A stretch of DNA of 64,000 nt from Methylotenera oryzisoli (GCA_945881735.1 CAMCVF010000002.1:1-64000); one strand, 5' to 3'; shown: positions 1 through 7,239, counted from the stretch's first letter. The notes: generated by a model from the sequence alone, not told the origin. Program-made: numbers and translations.

Positions 1-267
1 GTTTCATTTCAAGACGGTTCTTTTTTAGGTCTTTCTCTAAATATTGAATCCGTATCGCCGAACGTAAACTTTACGTTTGTCGCCGGCAGTTTGGATACAT
101 CTGATGCTTTTACATCTTATGAGACAACTTCAGGAGTTAGTGGCTTAGGCGGTATTACTTACACAGCAGCAGCACCAGTTCCAGAACCAGAAACTTACGC
201 TATGCTATTAGCTGGATTAGGCGTTATGGGTGCTGCAGTACGTCGTCGTAAAAACACTCAAGCTTAA
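1..267 (+). CDS. PEP-CTERM sorting domain-containing protein (3' end)
   Basis: The reading frame is open from the window edge to a TAA, giving the last 88 residues of a protein whose start lies outside. The C-terminus is a classic PEP-CTERM tail: a Val-Pro-Glu-Pro-Glu motif, then a hydrophobic stretch (YAMLLAGLGVMGAAV), then a basic cluster RRRK. In this family the tail is the recognition signal for an exosortase (EpsH/XrtA type), so the mature protein is expected outside the cytoplasmic membrane, often tied to exopolysaccharide. The upstream part (Ser/Thr/Gly-rich beta-type sequence) has no recognisable domain. A Rho-independent terminator follows 25 nt after the stop. The exosortase itself is not in this window. 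Confidence 0.9.
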   Translation, partial: VSFQDGSFLGLSLNIESVSPNVNFTFVAGSLDTSDAFTSYETTSGVSGLGGITYTAAAPVPEPETYAMLLAGLGVMGAAVRRRKNTQA

Positions 268-291
268 TTAAAGTTAAATAAGTTAGAACAT

Positions 292-320
292 AAAGGGAGC
301 TTCGGCTCCTTTTTTGTTTT
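292..320 (+). terminator. Rho-independent terminator of the PEP-CTERM gene
   Basis: The stem GGAGC (296-300) pairs with GCTCC (305-309) around a stable TTCG tetraloop, followed by a T-rich run (310-320). It isolates the PEP-CTERM gene from the next transcription unit. Confidence 0.85.
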
Positions 321-323
321 TTT

Positions 324-350
324 GGGCGTGTCCTGAATTTTGTGTAAATG
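324..350. repeat. Possible solo insertion-sequence end (IS256-like)
   Basis: The sequence beginning GGGCGTGTCCTGAATTTTGT and running into GTAAATG resembles, from memory, terminal inverted repeats of IS256-family elements. No transposase and no partner inverted repeat is visible nearby, so at most this is a remnant. The family assignment is inference. Confidence 0.25.
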
Positions 351-388
351 TCGGTTATTTACTACTGATGAATTCGCTCCTCAAGCTG

Positions 389-421
389 AATAGTAAAACT
401 ATTTAATGAGGGTTTCCAATC
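389..421. repeat. 33-bp dispersed repeat, copy A
   Basis: The 33 bp starting AATAGTAAA and ending GGTTTCCAATC match 2808-2840 at about 26 of 33 positions, with the first 9 and last 11 bases identical. The function is unknown. Both copies lie in gene-free DNA in the accessory-looking start of the window. Confidence 0.45.
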
Positions 422-469
422 TCTGGCTTTAATAAAAGTGATTTTTATTAGAACAAGCCCGCGAGGAAT

Positions 470-489
470 TGTTCGTTACCGTACAGACA
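470..489 (+). promoter_or_regulatory. Crp/Fnr-type dyad upstream of candidate sRNA
   Basis: TGTTCGTTACCGTACAGACA is an imperfect inverted repeat, TGTnnGT-N6-ACnnACA. It is nearly the same as the site at 7319-7338 upstream of the Crp/Fnr regulator gene (18 of 20 identical). Its centre (479.5) lies about 41 bp upstream of the predicted start near 521, with a TAAATT -10 at 507-512. This is the geometry of class II activation by CRP-family proteins. Binding by the local regulator is inference. Confidence 0.6.
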
Positions 490-518
490 TAATTTTATTG
501 TAGGGGTAAATTAGAACT

Positions 519-580
519 GTTCTTTGCCTTGAACGTTTTTCCTCCCCCTTAAGGGTGCCTAACAAGCACCCTATTTTTTA
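519..580 (+). ncRNA. Candidate small RNA with C-rich motif
   Basis: A short unit is bounded by a probable -10 (TAAATT, 507-512) and a terminator (553-580), with no open frame. It contains a small hairpin (GTTC 519-522 with GAAC 531-534), an unpaired CCTCCCCCTT segment (541-550) complementary to Shine-Dalgarno-like GGAGG sequences, and a terminator stem. The arrangement resembles the candidate sRNA at 52234-52300. Transcription is not demonstrated; the start is estimated to within a few bases. Confidence 0.5.
553..580 (+). terminator. Rho-independent terminator of candidate sRNA
   Basis: GGGTGC (553-558) pairs with GCACCC (566-571) around a 7-nt loop, followed by TATTTTTTA. No protein gene ends upstream after the PEP-CTERM terminator, which is why a non-coding transcript is proposed. 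Confidence 0.75.
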
Positions 581-658
581 TGCTAGAAACTGAGGTTTGC
601 TTTTGGTGTGACTTGGTGGTGCCTACAGAGCTAGTGCCGATTCGCTCATTATTTATAA

Positions 659-1024
659 TCAAATAACAAATTGAGCAACTCCGCCACTAAATGACCAGTC
701 AATATCGTGGTTTTCAGTGATAGTAATTAACACATTGATTGTAGGTATGCCAGGGTTTGCTGCCAGATTTTCAGTTACTTTCTTGTAGAAAGCTTGTTTG
801 GATTTGTTTGAGCGACTAGCTCTCATGACCAAATGCATCATTACACGATCTCCTTCACGTGTTTGCAACTGCAGGCACTCTGGATCAAGCTGATGGATAA
901 TTTGATAGCGGTCATCTTCAGGAAATCCCATGGTTTCAATCACTGCCGCGTTGATTCCATCGGCAACTGCTTTAATGTATTCGGGCGACTTGCCCTTAAG
1001 TATAGATATGTTAACGAGAGGCAT
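659..1024 (-). CDS. Tautomerase family protein
   Basis: This 121-residue protein starts Met-Pro-Leu-Val-Asn-Ile. After removal of Met, Pro1 would be the catalytic base of tautomerase-superfamily enzymes (4-oxalocrotonate tautomerase/MIF fold). The frame is open further upstream, but the start at 1024 is preferred. It gives the N-terminal proline and follows a strong AGGAG ribosome site 8 nt away, and the longer frame runs into the neighbouring decayed gene. The length of about 120 fits the tautomerase_3-type group, with an internally repeated beta-alpha-beta pattern. The substrate cannot be inferred. It lies downstream of the SnoaL-like pseudogene on the same strand. Confidence 0.85.
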   Translation of the reverse strand: MPLVNISILKGKSPEYIKAVADGINAAVIETMGFPEDDRYQIIHQLDPECLQLQTREGDRVMMHLVMRASRSNKSKQAFYKKVTENLAANPGIPTINVLITITENHDIDWSFSGGVAQFVI

Positions 1025-1059
1025 GATTTTTTCTCCTAATGGTTTAAATCTATATATAT

Positions 1060-1385
1060 TTACATCTGAGCCAATTGCTATCTGAACCTTGCTCAAGCAC
1101 GCAAGTAGTGATGTTGCCAAATGATGGAGTTTTAAGGTTGGCTTCTGCACCTTGAGTTTTCCATTTAGCAACCTGATAAATCATTTTACCTGCGCCACCT
1201 CATTCGATAATTTCTAATGTGTGGTTATGGACACCACCATCAACAAAATCTTTAAATAGATTTTCGATTTCAGCACGATCTATTCGCGTCACTCCGTTTC
1301 GTGAAGAGATGATGGCATTCCCTGTGTAAAGTGCGGCTAAGCCTTTTACGTTAACGCTATTGAGTGCCTTGTTTCATTCAGCATT
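1060..1385 (-). pseudogene. SnoaL-like / DUF4440 family pseudogene
   Basis: Reading the minus strand from about 1385 gives a continuous NTF2-like (DUF4440/SnoaL) sequence: NKALNSVNVKGLAALYTGNA, later EIENLFKDFVDGGVHNHTLE, then GKMIYQVAKW. It is interrupted by two in-frame TGA codons, one just before NKALNS and one at 1200-1202 after LEIIE. No start codon fits this frame, and the C-terminal end is ragged. The family is a small ketosteroid-isomerase-like fold with varied roles. Both stops follow a Glu codon and sit where Trp could plausibly occur (TGG to TGA), so simple point-mutation decay is likely. It lies between the GPP34 gene and the tautomerase gene, all on one strand. Confidence 0.7.
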
Positions 1386-1390
1386 GCCGT

Positions 1391-2062
1391 TTAGCAAATC
1401 CTGATCACTGGAGTGCTATCAATAATTTTCTGCCAAGCTTCTTGTGCTGCAGCACCCAATGATCGATTAATTTCTTCCAGGTTTACAATATTATCAATCC
1501 GCACTTTCAATCTCTGCAACTCATCATGGGTGAGTAAATGATTAATGAGACTCGTCGCTTGCAATAAGCCCACAATCAATGAGTCACGAGGATTGGGGAT
1601 TTCGTCACTATTGATCAGTTGCATAACACGAGCCCTGACTTCGCGCTCTTCAATGCGGCTAGTAGGAGGGTAAACACGGGTTTTAAATACCCAAAGCATT
1701 CGTTTTTCAACCGACATGAGGACACCTTTATCTACTAAACTTTTGATAATCAGTTGATTAAGGCTTTCACCTTTTTTTCCAATTCGGGTTATCCAAACTG
1801 AGGTTGGCAGGCTTGTCTTTTCGGTATTAATTTCAGCAAGCGTATCATCAAGAATTTGATTTCCGGTTGGCGCGTTAGATAGTACGAAAAGTTTTTCTGA
1901 GTCAGTATCAATTCGTCCATTAAGTGTGAGCTCCATGATTAATGAGGCTGCAATGGCAATATCTATAGCAAACGGCTTAGCACTGGCAAATAACTTTCCC
2001 GAGCTATCATCCAATGTAATCAGTATTAGCTCTTCGGCGAGAGTGAGTTGATTTGAAAACAT
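1391..2062 (-). CDS. GPP34 family phosphoprotein
   Basis: A 223-residue soluble, alpha-helical protein opens with the GPP34 signature region (LTLAEELILITLDDSSGKL), followed by the helical repeats of the family. GPP34 is the bacterial relative of eukaryotic Golgi phosphoprotein 3 (Vps74/GOLPH3), a phosphoinositide-binding membrane adaptor. The bacterial role is largely undefined, and it is common in actinobacteria but patchy in proteobacteria. It lies 11 nt downstream of the STAS gene, so the two are almost certainly co-transcribed. That pairing hints at a signalling or membrane-associated role, which is inference. Confidence 0.85.
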   Translation of the reverse strand: MFSNQLTLAEELILITLDDSSGKLFASAKPFAIDIAIAASLIMELTLNGRIDTDSEKLFVLSNAPTGNQILDDTLAEINTEKTSLPTSVWITRIGKKGESLNQLIIKSLVDKGVLMSVEKRMLWVFKTRVYPPTSRIEEREVRARVMQLINSDEIPNPRDSLIVGLLQATSLINHLLTHDELQRLKVRIDNIVNLEEINRSLGAAAQEAWQKIIDSTPVIRIC

Positions 2063-2073
2063 TGCTGAATTCC

Positions 2074-2358
2074 TTAATTTTGAATTTCGATAATCTTATC
2101 AAAGCCGCTCATTACCAGAAGATCTAGAATAGCTGGGTTAGGTTTGGCAAGAATAAGTTTTTTATTATCATTTTTTAAAGCTTTAGCAACTTTTATAAAA
2201 ATACTAAGACCGATACTACTGATGTAATTTAGATCAGACAAATCAATCAAGAATGATTGTTCAGCATTTTTTGATAGGTATGAAATTTCAGTTTCATAAT
2301 GTTCTGCATTTGTACCATCTACTCGGCCACTTAATTTATAAGTTGAACTATCAATCAT
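2074..2358 (-). CDS. STAS domain protein (anti-sigma factor antagonist-like)
   Basis: A 94-residue single STAS domain of SpoIIAA/RsbV type. The pattern is beta strands, then SFLIDLSDLNYISSIGLSIF, then KLILAKPNPAILDLLVMSGF. The Ser in ISSIGL occupies the position phosphorylated by RsbW-type kinases in anti-anti-sigma factors. No RsbW-type kinase or sigma factor gene is adjacent. A degenerate RsbW-like domain is, however, fused to the permease at 4909-6651, about 2.5 kb away. The gene sits 11 nt upstream of the GPP34 gene. Its partner is unknown. Confidence 0.85.
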   Translation of the reverse strand: MIDSSTYKLSGRVDGTNAEHYETEISYLSKNAEQSFLIDLSDLNYISSIGLSIFIKVAKALKNDNKKLILAKPNPAILDLLVMSGFDKIIEIQN

Positions 2359-2418
2359 ATATTTCTCAATTTTATCTATAATAAGTTTTATCGAAAATTT
2401 TTATAAGGTGTAAATTTA

Positions 2419-2685
2419 TTACTTGTTACGATCAAAATTGAGCTTCATTACCATCACTGCACCAGCTAGAACTAAAGTAATACTATTGGCAGCAATCACA
2501 GGCCAAGACTGAATCATCAAGCCGTAGCAAAGCCATAGCGCAACTCCTGTATTAAATAAGGCGTACATGCCGAGTGAAACATCGCGAGCGGATTTAGTTT
2601 TCCAGACCCTAACCACCTGAGGGATGAAAGCGACGGTAGTAAAGGCGGCAGAGATAAATCCAATAGTGTCAGTTAAGGTGATCAT
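2419..2685 (-). CDS. SemiSWEET sugar transporter
   Basis: This 88-residue membrane protein has three predicted transmembrane helices and the PQ-loop motif FIPQV in helix 1, followed by the typical VWKTKSARDVSLGMYALF and a conserved Asn in helix 3 (ANSIT). SemiSWEETs (MtN3/saliva family) dimerise to form a facilitative sugar pore. The ATG at 2685 is preferred. A TTG three codons upstream (2694) in the same frame lies closer to a weak AGAAG and is an alternative. It lies 60 bp upstream of the STAS-GPP34 pair on the same strand. Confidence 0.85.
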   Translation of the reverse strand: MITLTDTIGFISAAFTTVAFIPQVVRVWKTKSARDVSLGMYALFNTGVALWLCYGLMIQSWPVIAANSITLVLAGAVMVMKLNFDRNK

Positions 2686-2694
2686 GTTGTACAA

Positions 2695-3078
2695 AAGACT
2701 TCTAAATCATAAAGATAGCTTATTGTTGATGCTAATCAATTAAAAGTCAAATTTCGTCTTAACCCCCTATTCAAAAGTGATGTTGATCCGAACAACTTAA
2801 CCGAGTAAATAGTAAACAGATCTAAGGCAGGTTTCCAATCATGCCCGGAATCGTCCATTATGAATATATAGTCTTGAACCTTTCACAAGAACTTAAGTAA
2901 CAATTCACCTCTCTGTTTCAAGCGTCAGACGCCCGCAAAGCGTTGATCAGAAGGAAGCTGACATCAACATCAATAGTAGCTTTTCCTATTAACGTATTTA
3001 AAACGACCATTACTTATTTAACGCTTAAAAAAATCTAACCAAAAAAATGATAGGATCTGAATTAACTCCCGCTTGAAT
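2695..3078. other. Intergenic region without gene
   Basis: No coding frame or RNA gene was recognised. It contains copy B of the 33-bp repeat (2808-2840); otherwise AT-rich sequence. Confidence 0.6.
2808..2840. repeat. 33-bp dispersed repeat, copy B
   Basis: Matches 389-421 at about 26 of 33 positions, with identical ends AATAGTAAA and GGTTTCCAATC. The origin is unknown; possibly a remnant of a mobile or repetitive intergenic element. Confidence 0.45.
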
Positions 3079-4626
3079 TTAAAAGCCTAATGCATATTTC
3101 ATTACATAATAAATATGTGTTTGCTCTTGCACTCCGTGAAACAAATGAGCCTTTGGTCCGCCCGCAAAAATAGCCACATCCTCACCAGAGTGAGTCTCTG
3201 AATTTAATGGAATATTTGCTTCTTGTCGATAATTTGGTAGCTGAGTGTTCACAGCTTCCAAATTTGTAAAACGACCTATTTGCAAGCTCACACCTTCTTC
3301 TTTTAAACCATTTTCATCCCTAATATCTTCGTGGTAGCCAACGCCATTTGCATAATTTAAAGTTGTATAAGGTTTACCGTCCGCCGCCTTTGTTGTAATT
3401 GTTTCACCGGCTGTAATTACTTTACCCAAAATAGGATTTCCTCTTGCCGGATAGCCAGAAATTGTAAATGTATGACTATGATCAGCTGTTACGATGACCA
3501 ATGTATTATTTAAATCCACCTTGGCTAAAGTTGCTCGCAACGCATCTGATAATGCAACTGTTTCACTAAGTGCTCGGTAGGCATTGCCTGCATGATGCGC
3601 ATGGTCTATGCGCCCTGCTTCCACCATTAAAAAGTAGCCTTTTTTATTTTTAGCTAAAATTTCAATGGCTTTGGTAGTCATTTCACTTAAAGAGGGCTCG
3701 TTAGCTCTGCCAGAAATTGTTCGGTCATACTCATATTGCATATGTGATGGCTCAAATAAACCTAATAAGCGTTCTGTTTTTTTTGGATCTATCGCATCAA
3801 ACTGAGCTTTATTCCAAACGTAATCGGCACTAAATTTTTCTTGATACTCGTTAATAAGATTACGTCCATCAGTTCGCTCTCCCTTTTTCATTTGATATTC
3901 TGGATCAGCAACAGTATTCGGCAAAAATTTTGTACGGCCGCCGCCTAAGGCAACTTCAATTCCGTTGCCAATAGTGCCCAAACCAAAACAATCAATCAGC
4001 TGTGCAGCAATATCTTTAATTTGAGTTTCTTCTGGTAATTCTGAATTTGTTTCCCAATCACGATTCGAGATATGAGCATATGTTGCTGCAGGGGTTGCAT
4101 GAGTTAATCGCGCAGTAGAAACTACTCCTGTAGACAAACCTTTTAATTCCGCTTGCTCGAGAATTGTTGTTAATTGTTTAGTGTGGAGTTTATGAACATT
4201 TTTTTCATTTTTTTCTGTGCTTTGTGATACAGAAATTAATCTGTCATTTGTTTTAACTCCAGTCACCATTGCCGTCATTGTTGGTGCAGAGTCTGGGGTT
4301 TGTTGATTAGCAGAATAAGTTTTAGAAAGCGCAACATAAGGTAGTGATTCGAAAGATAGTTGATTCCCTTCTCCGTCACGCCCGTATTGCTGACCTTCAA
4401 ATATTCGAGCTGCCGTAATTGTTGATACGCCCATCCCATCACCTATAAATAGAATGACATTTTTGGCATGATTATTATTTGGAACTACCTTTTGAGACGA
4501 AATTAATGCGGCTTCACCTCTCTCCACCCAAGTGCTTGCATCTTCTGCATAAGCTGAATTATGTAAATTGAATATCAGCGCATAAATCAATAATAGCCAA
4601 CAAGTCTTTTTAGAGTTAATCAACAT
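3079..4626 (-). CDS. Alkaline phosphatase (PhoA family)
   Basis: A 515-residue exported enzyme. The N-terminus is a signal peptide (basic start, hydrophobic core, ending ...NSAYAED). The metal-binding GDGMG motif follows at about residue 61. The nucleophile is the Ser in DSAPTMTAMVTG. The metal-ligand regions EAGRIDHAHHAGN and ADHSHT come next, and HSGEDVAIFAGGP near the C-terminus is typical of the family. It hydrolyses phosphate monoesters in the periplasm. The start follows AAGGA 6 nt upstream. It is divergent from the permease gene, with an 18-bp palindrome between them. No clear Pho box was seen. Confidence 0.92.
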   Translation of the reverse strand: MLINSKKTCWLLLIYALIFNLHNSAYAEDASTWVERGEAALISSQKVVPNNNHAKNVILFIGDGMGVSTITAARIFEGQQYGRDGEGNQLSFESLPYVALSKTYSANQQTPDSAPTMTAMVTGVKTNDRLISVSQSTEKNEKNVHKLHTKQLTTILEQAELKGLSTGVVSTARLTHATPAATYAHISNRDWETNSELPEETQIKDIAAQLIDCFGLGTIGNGIEVALGGGRTKFLPNTVADPEYQMKKGERTDGRNLINEYQEKFSADYVWNKAQFDAIDPKKTERLLGLFEPSHMQYEYDRTISGRANEPSLSEMTTKAIEILAKNKKGYFLMVEAGRIDHAHHAGNAYRALSETVALSDALRATLAKVDLNNTLVIVTADHSHTFTISGYPARGNPILGKVITAGETITTKAADGKPYTTLNYANGVGYHEDIRDENGLKEEGVSLQIGRFTNLEAVNTQLPNYRQEANIPLNSETHSGEDVAIFAGGPKAHLFHGVQEQTHIYYVMKYALGF

Positions 4627-4703
4627 GGATTTCCTTATTTTTGTTGTGTAATGAATACTATATTCTACAATTTCTGATTGACATCACACTTTTTGCTTTA
4701 GTC

Positions 4704-4721
4704 ATTACTTTTAAAAGTAAT
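4704..4721. promoter_or_regulatory. 18-bp perfect palindrome between divergent genes
   Basis: ATTACTTTTAAAAGTAAT is a perfect inverted repeat in the 282-bp region between the divergent alkaline phosphatase and NCS2 permease genes. It could be an operator for a dimeric regulator of either gene. The AT-rich composition means chance is not excluded. Confidence 0.35.
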
Positions 4722-4908
4722 TTTAAAATGACTTCATTGAATGAGAAATATAAACACTTTTATGCGATGTTATGAATTTTAACTAAAATTTATATAACCT
4801 CAGTAAAACCATCTCAAAAGTTCAAAAAACAGATAATTAGGTTCAAAAAGAGTTAAACTTCTATCAAGTACAAAAATAAAGCTATGAAACTAATTTAGGG
4901 AAACATGT

Positions 4909-6651
4909 ATGTCTGCTGAAAATAAAGTCCGTTTTGAACCACATGAAAAACCATCCCACTTATTGGCAGCAGGTCTTGGTGCACAAGTTACTATATTGAT
5001 AATCACCGGTATTATGATTACGCCATTGATAGTGTCTAGAACCGCTGGATTAGATGCTGGGCTTACCAGTTGGCTGGTATTTGCTGCGCTACTTGCCTGT
5101 GGTATTTCAACTTGGCTACAAGTTGCTAAAATCGGCATTATCGGCGGCGGTTTTACCCTTTTTGTAGGCTCAAATGTTGCATTTGTGTCTGTTAACGTTG
5201 CGGCTATTCAACATGGCGGAGTTGCCTTAATGGCTGCGTTGGTCTGCGCTGCATCAGTTACTACATTTATATTTACTTCCAAAATGGGCGCTTTACGTAA
5301 AATTCTAACGCCTGCTGTGGGTGGAACAGTGCTGATGCTGATGTCACTTAGCATAGCACCAGTCGTTTGGAAAATGCTTCAAAAAGTACCTGAGAGTTTT
5401 GTGGGTAGCCCAATTATACCGATGGTATTTCTAGCCACGCTTTTGCCCATCGTGATCATTTCATTGGTGAGTAAAAAAATGTTGCGTCTCTGGGCACCAC
5501 TGATTGGTGTTGTTATTGGATCGCTAGTCGCTGCACAATTTGGATTGGTAGATACTTCAAAAGTGGCTGATGCGCCCTGGATAGGTCTGCCGCAGGCGAG
5601 TTGGCCGGGCATTTCACTTGAATTCAACGAGTATTTCTGGACGCTACTCCCAACGTTTGTATTAATTACACTTGTCGGTTGTATCGAAACATATGCGGAT
5701 GGCATTTCTGTGCAAAGAACGTCTTATCGCCAATCCAAACCCATAGACTTTAGGTCAGTACAAGGTGCAATAAATGCAGATGGCTTAGGTAGTTTTATTG
5801 CGGGCTTATTGGGCACCGTTCCAAACACCGTATACTCAATGAGCGTGGGCGTTATGGAGTTAACCGGCGTTGCCGCTCGACGTGTAGGTTGGTGGGGCGG
5901 CGCATTCCTAATGATGCTGGCATTCTCACCCAAAATTTGTAGCATTGTCACTTGTATGCCAAGCCCAGTTGCAGGCGCTTACATTCTTATGATTTTAGTG
6001 CTGCTGTTCGGCCATGGCGTGCGTATGGTCAATGAAGATGACTTAACCTTTGAGGCGGGCATTGCTGTATGCCTAGGTTTTTGGGTTGGTACAGGCTTTC
6101 AGGGAGGATTTTTATTCAATGATATGCTACCTGAGTGGGCAAAATTATTCCTGTCAAACGGCACAACTTCGGGTGGTATTACGGCGATTCTCATCATGCT
6201 GTTTTTAAGTATGCGCAATCAACCTAAAAACAAAGTTGTACTACCGCTCAACACGGCAAGCCTGCTTGAACTCAGAAAACTTATCCAGAGCTTCTGCAAA
6301 CGATTAGCATGGGATGAAAAGGCAGAAAATCGCTTAATGCTCATTGCTGAAGAAGCACTAATTTTTCTTCTGCAAAACAAGCAAGAGGCAAAAAATGGCG
6401 ATGAAACAAAAAAATTAGATATGCTCCATGTGAGACTGACCGAAATAGACCACGAGGCAGAACTTGAATATATATCTGCACCGTCAAACATTAACGCAGA
6501 GTCAGCACTTTTGTCGCTAAATAAAGTGGGGGAATCTAATGAAGAAGATCAGATTTCACTGCGTCTTATAAAAGGTATGGCTAAAGACGTTAAACACTTA
6601 CAGTATCATGGTACGGACTATCTCTTACTAAGAGTAGACAGCACGGCTTAA
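4909..6651 (+). CDS. NCS2 family permease fused to a degenerate RsbW-like ATPase domain
   Basis: The protein has 580 residues. Residues 1 to about 440 form an NCS2 (xanthine/uracil permease) transporter with roughly 12-14 hydrophobic segments, the conserved helix-8 region GCIETYADG, and LTGVAARRVGWWGG. Where most NCS2 proteins have Gln-Asn-Val-Gly, this one has Met-Ser-Val-Gly, so substrate choice may differ. Residues about 450-580 are soluble and resemble anti-sigma HATPase_c_2 domains: LPLNTASLLELRKLIQSFCK, then RLMLIAEEALIFLL (N-box position, but without its Asn), ending SLRLIKGMAKDVKH. The ATP-binding site therefore looks eroded. The start is ATG with AGGG 8 nt upstream. A sensory or regulatory transporter is inference. 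Confidence 0.85.
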   Translation: MSAENKVRFEPHEKPSHLLAAGLGAQVTILIITGIMITPLIVSRTAGLDAGLTSWLVFAALLACGISTWLQVAKIGIIGGGFTLFVGSNVAFVSVNVAAIQHGGVALMAALVCAASVTTFIFTSKMGALRKILTPAVGGTVLMLMSLSIAPVVWKMLQKVPESFVGSPIIPMVFLATLLPIVIISLVSKKMLRLWAPLIGVVIGSLVAAQFGLVDTSKVADAPWIGLPQASWPGISLEFNEYFWTLLPTFVLITLVGCIETYADGISVQRTSYRQSKPIDFRSVQGAINADGLGSFIAGLLGTVPNTVYSMSVGVMELTGVAARRVGWWGGAFLMMLAFSPKICSIVTCMPSPVAGAYILMILVLLFGHGVRMVNEDDLTFEAGIAVCLGFWVGTGFQGGFLFNDMLPEWAKLFLSNGTTSGGITAILIMLFLSMRNQPKNKVVLPLNTASLLELRKLIQSFCKRLAWDEKAENRLMLIAEEALIFLLQNKQEAKNGDETKKLDMLHVRLTEIDHEAELEYISAPSNINAESALLSLNKVGESNEEDQISLRLIKGMAKDVKHLQYHGTDYLLLRVDSTA

Positions 6652-6699
6652 AAACAATTAAGATACATAACACTAACTTATCATTATCTAGGAATCTCA

Positions 6700-6993
6700 A
6701 TGGAAAATTTTGGAGTCATTCGTCATTACCACTTTAATGCAAAAGATAGCGCATTGATTGATAGTCAGATTAAAGAATTCTTTGTACCCTTGATTAAGAA
6801 ACAACCCGGCTTCGTTAGGTACTACTTTCTTGACGATGGAAAAGGCGAAGGCGCATCCGTGAGTATTTTTAAAACAAAAGAGGAAGCTGAAGCAACCATT
6901 GCTTTGGCTGCAGAGTTCGCAAAAACTCATTTAAAAGATGTAATAACTCAAAAACCGGAGATTATTGAGGGTTCAATTGTTGCTCATGATTAA
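6700..6993 (+). CDS. Small hypothetical protein, dimeric alpha/beta-barrel-like
   Basis: A 97-residue soluble protein. The pattern IRHYHFN...FFVPLIKKQPGFVRYYFLD...SVSIFKTKEEAEATI resembles antibiotic biosynthesis monooxygenase/EthD-like ferredoxin-fold domains, in which a 'last step: P-G-F-x-x-Y' strand precedes a 'sxs-F-x-s-x-e-e-A' helix. No catalytic residues can be assigned. AGGA 7 nt upstream of the ATG supports the start. It lies 48 bp downstream of the permease gene on the same strand and is probably co-transcribed. Confidence 0.7.
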   Translation: MENFGVIRHYHFNAKDSALIDSQIKEFFVPLIKKQPGFVRYYFLDDGKGEGASVSIFKTKEEAEATIALAAEFAKTHLKDVITQKPEIIEGSIVAHD

Positions 6994-6998
6994 AATTA

Positions 6999-7050
6999 AA
7001 ACGGTTGACTGAAATTTGATAGTAACAGCGTCATGATCAGTCAATCGTTT
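6999..7050. repeat. 14-bp inverted repeat with 24-nt loop
   Basis: AAACGGTTGACTGA (6999-7012) pairs with TCAGTCAATCGTTT (7037-7050) with a single G-T pair. It lies 6 bp after the stop of the preceding gene but lacks a long T run. It may act as a terminator or mRNA 3'-end stabiliser, or as a protein-binding dyad. Confidence 0.5.
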
Positions 7051-7097
7051 ATTGCTAATTCGTGAGCTGATTCCTGCAGGAATTGAGTCATCAAATG

Positions 7098-7147
7098 TGT
7101 AATCAGCTTCATTACATAATTGGTTTGCTGATTACAGTGCTTTTTTT
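7098..7147 (+). terminator. Probable terminator hairpin
   Basis: TGTAATCAGC (7098-7107) pairs with GCTGATTACA (7127-7136), followed by GTGC and seven T's (7141-7147). The 4-nt gap before the T run makes it less canonical. Confidence 0.5.
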
Positions 7148-7219
7148 AATTTATCCAATTTTTTTACTTCTTAAAATAACTTCTCAATTTTAAATCAACA
7201 CGATGCATAGTTAAATGTC

Positions 7220-7239
7220 TGTTCGGTTCCGCACTTAAA
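7220..7239 (+). promoter_or_regulatory. Crp/Fnr-type dyad, distal weak copy
   Basis: TGTTCGGTTCCGCACTTAAA matches the site at 470-489 at 14 of 20 positions, with the left half-site intact (TGTTCG) and the right half-site degenerate. It lies about 240 bp upstream of the regulator gene. Confidence 0.4.

Larger units (their letters stand above)
321..658. other. Intergenic region with regulatory elements, no protein gene
   Basis: No credible coding frame was found. The stretch holds a possible IS end (324-350), one copy of a 33-bp dispersed repeat (389-421), a Crp-type dyad (470-489) and a probable small RNA ending at the hairpin 553-571. Confidence 0.7.

Noticed and set aside
1025-1171. Longer N-terminus for the tautomerase (frame open to 1171)
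   Set aside because: The extra sequence lies antiparallel-free over the decayed SnoaL-like gene, has no ribosome site, and would remove the catalytic N-terminal proline.
1200-1202. TGA read as an amino acid (recoding) in the SnoaL-like gene
   Set aside because: TGA is used as a true stop elsewhere in the window (e.g. queD), no selenocysteine element is seen, and the gene lacks a start.
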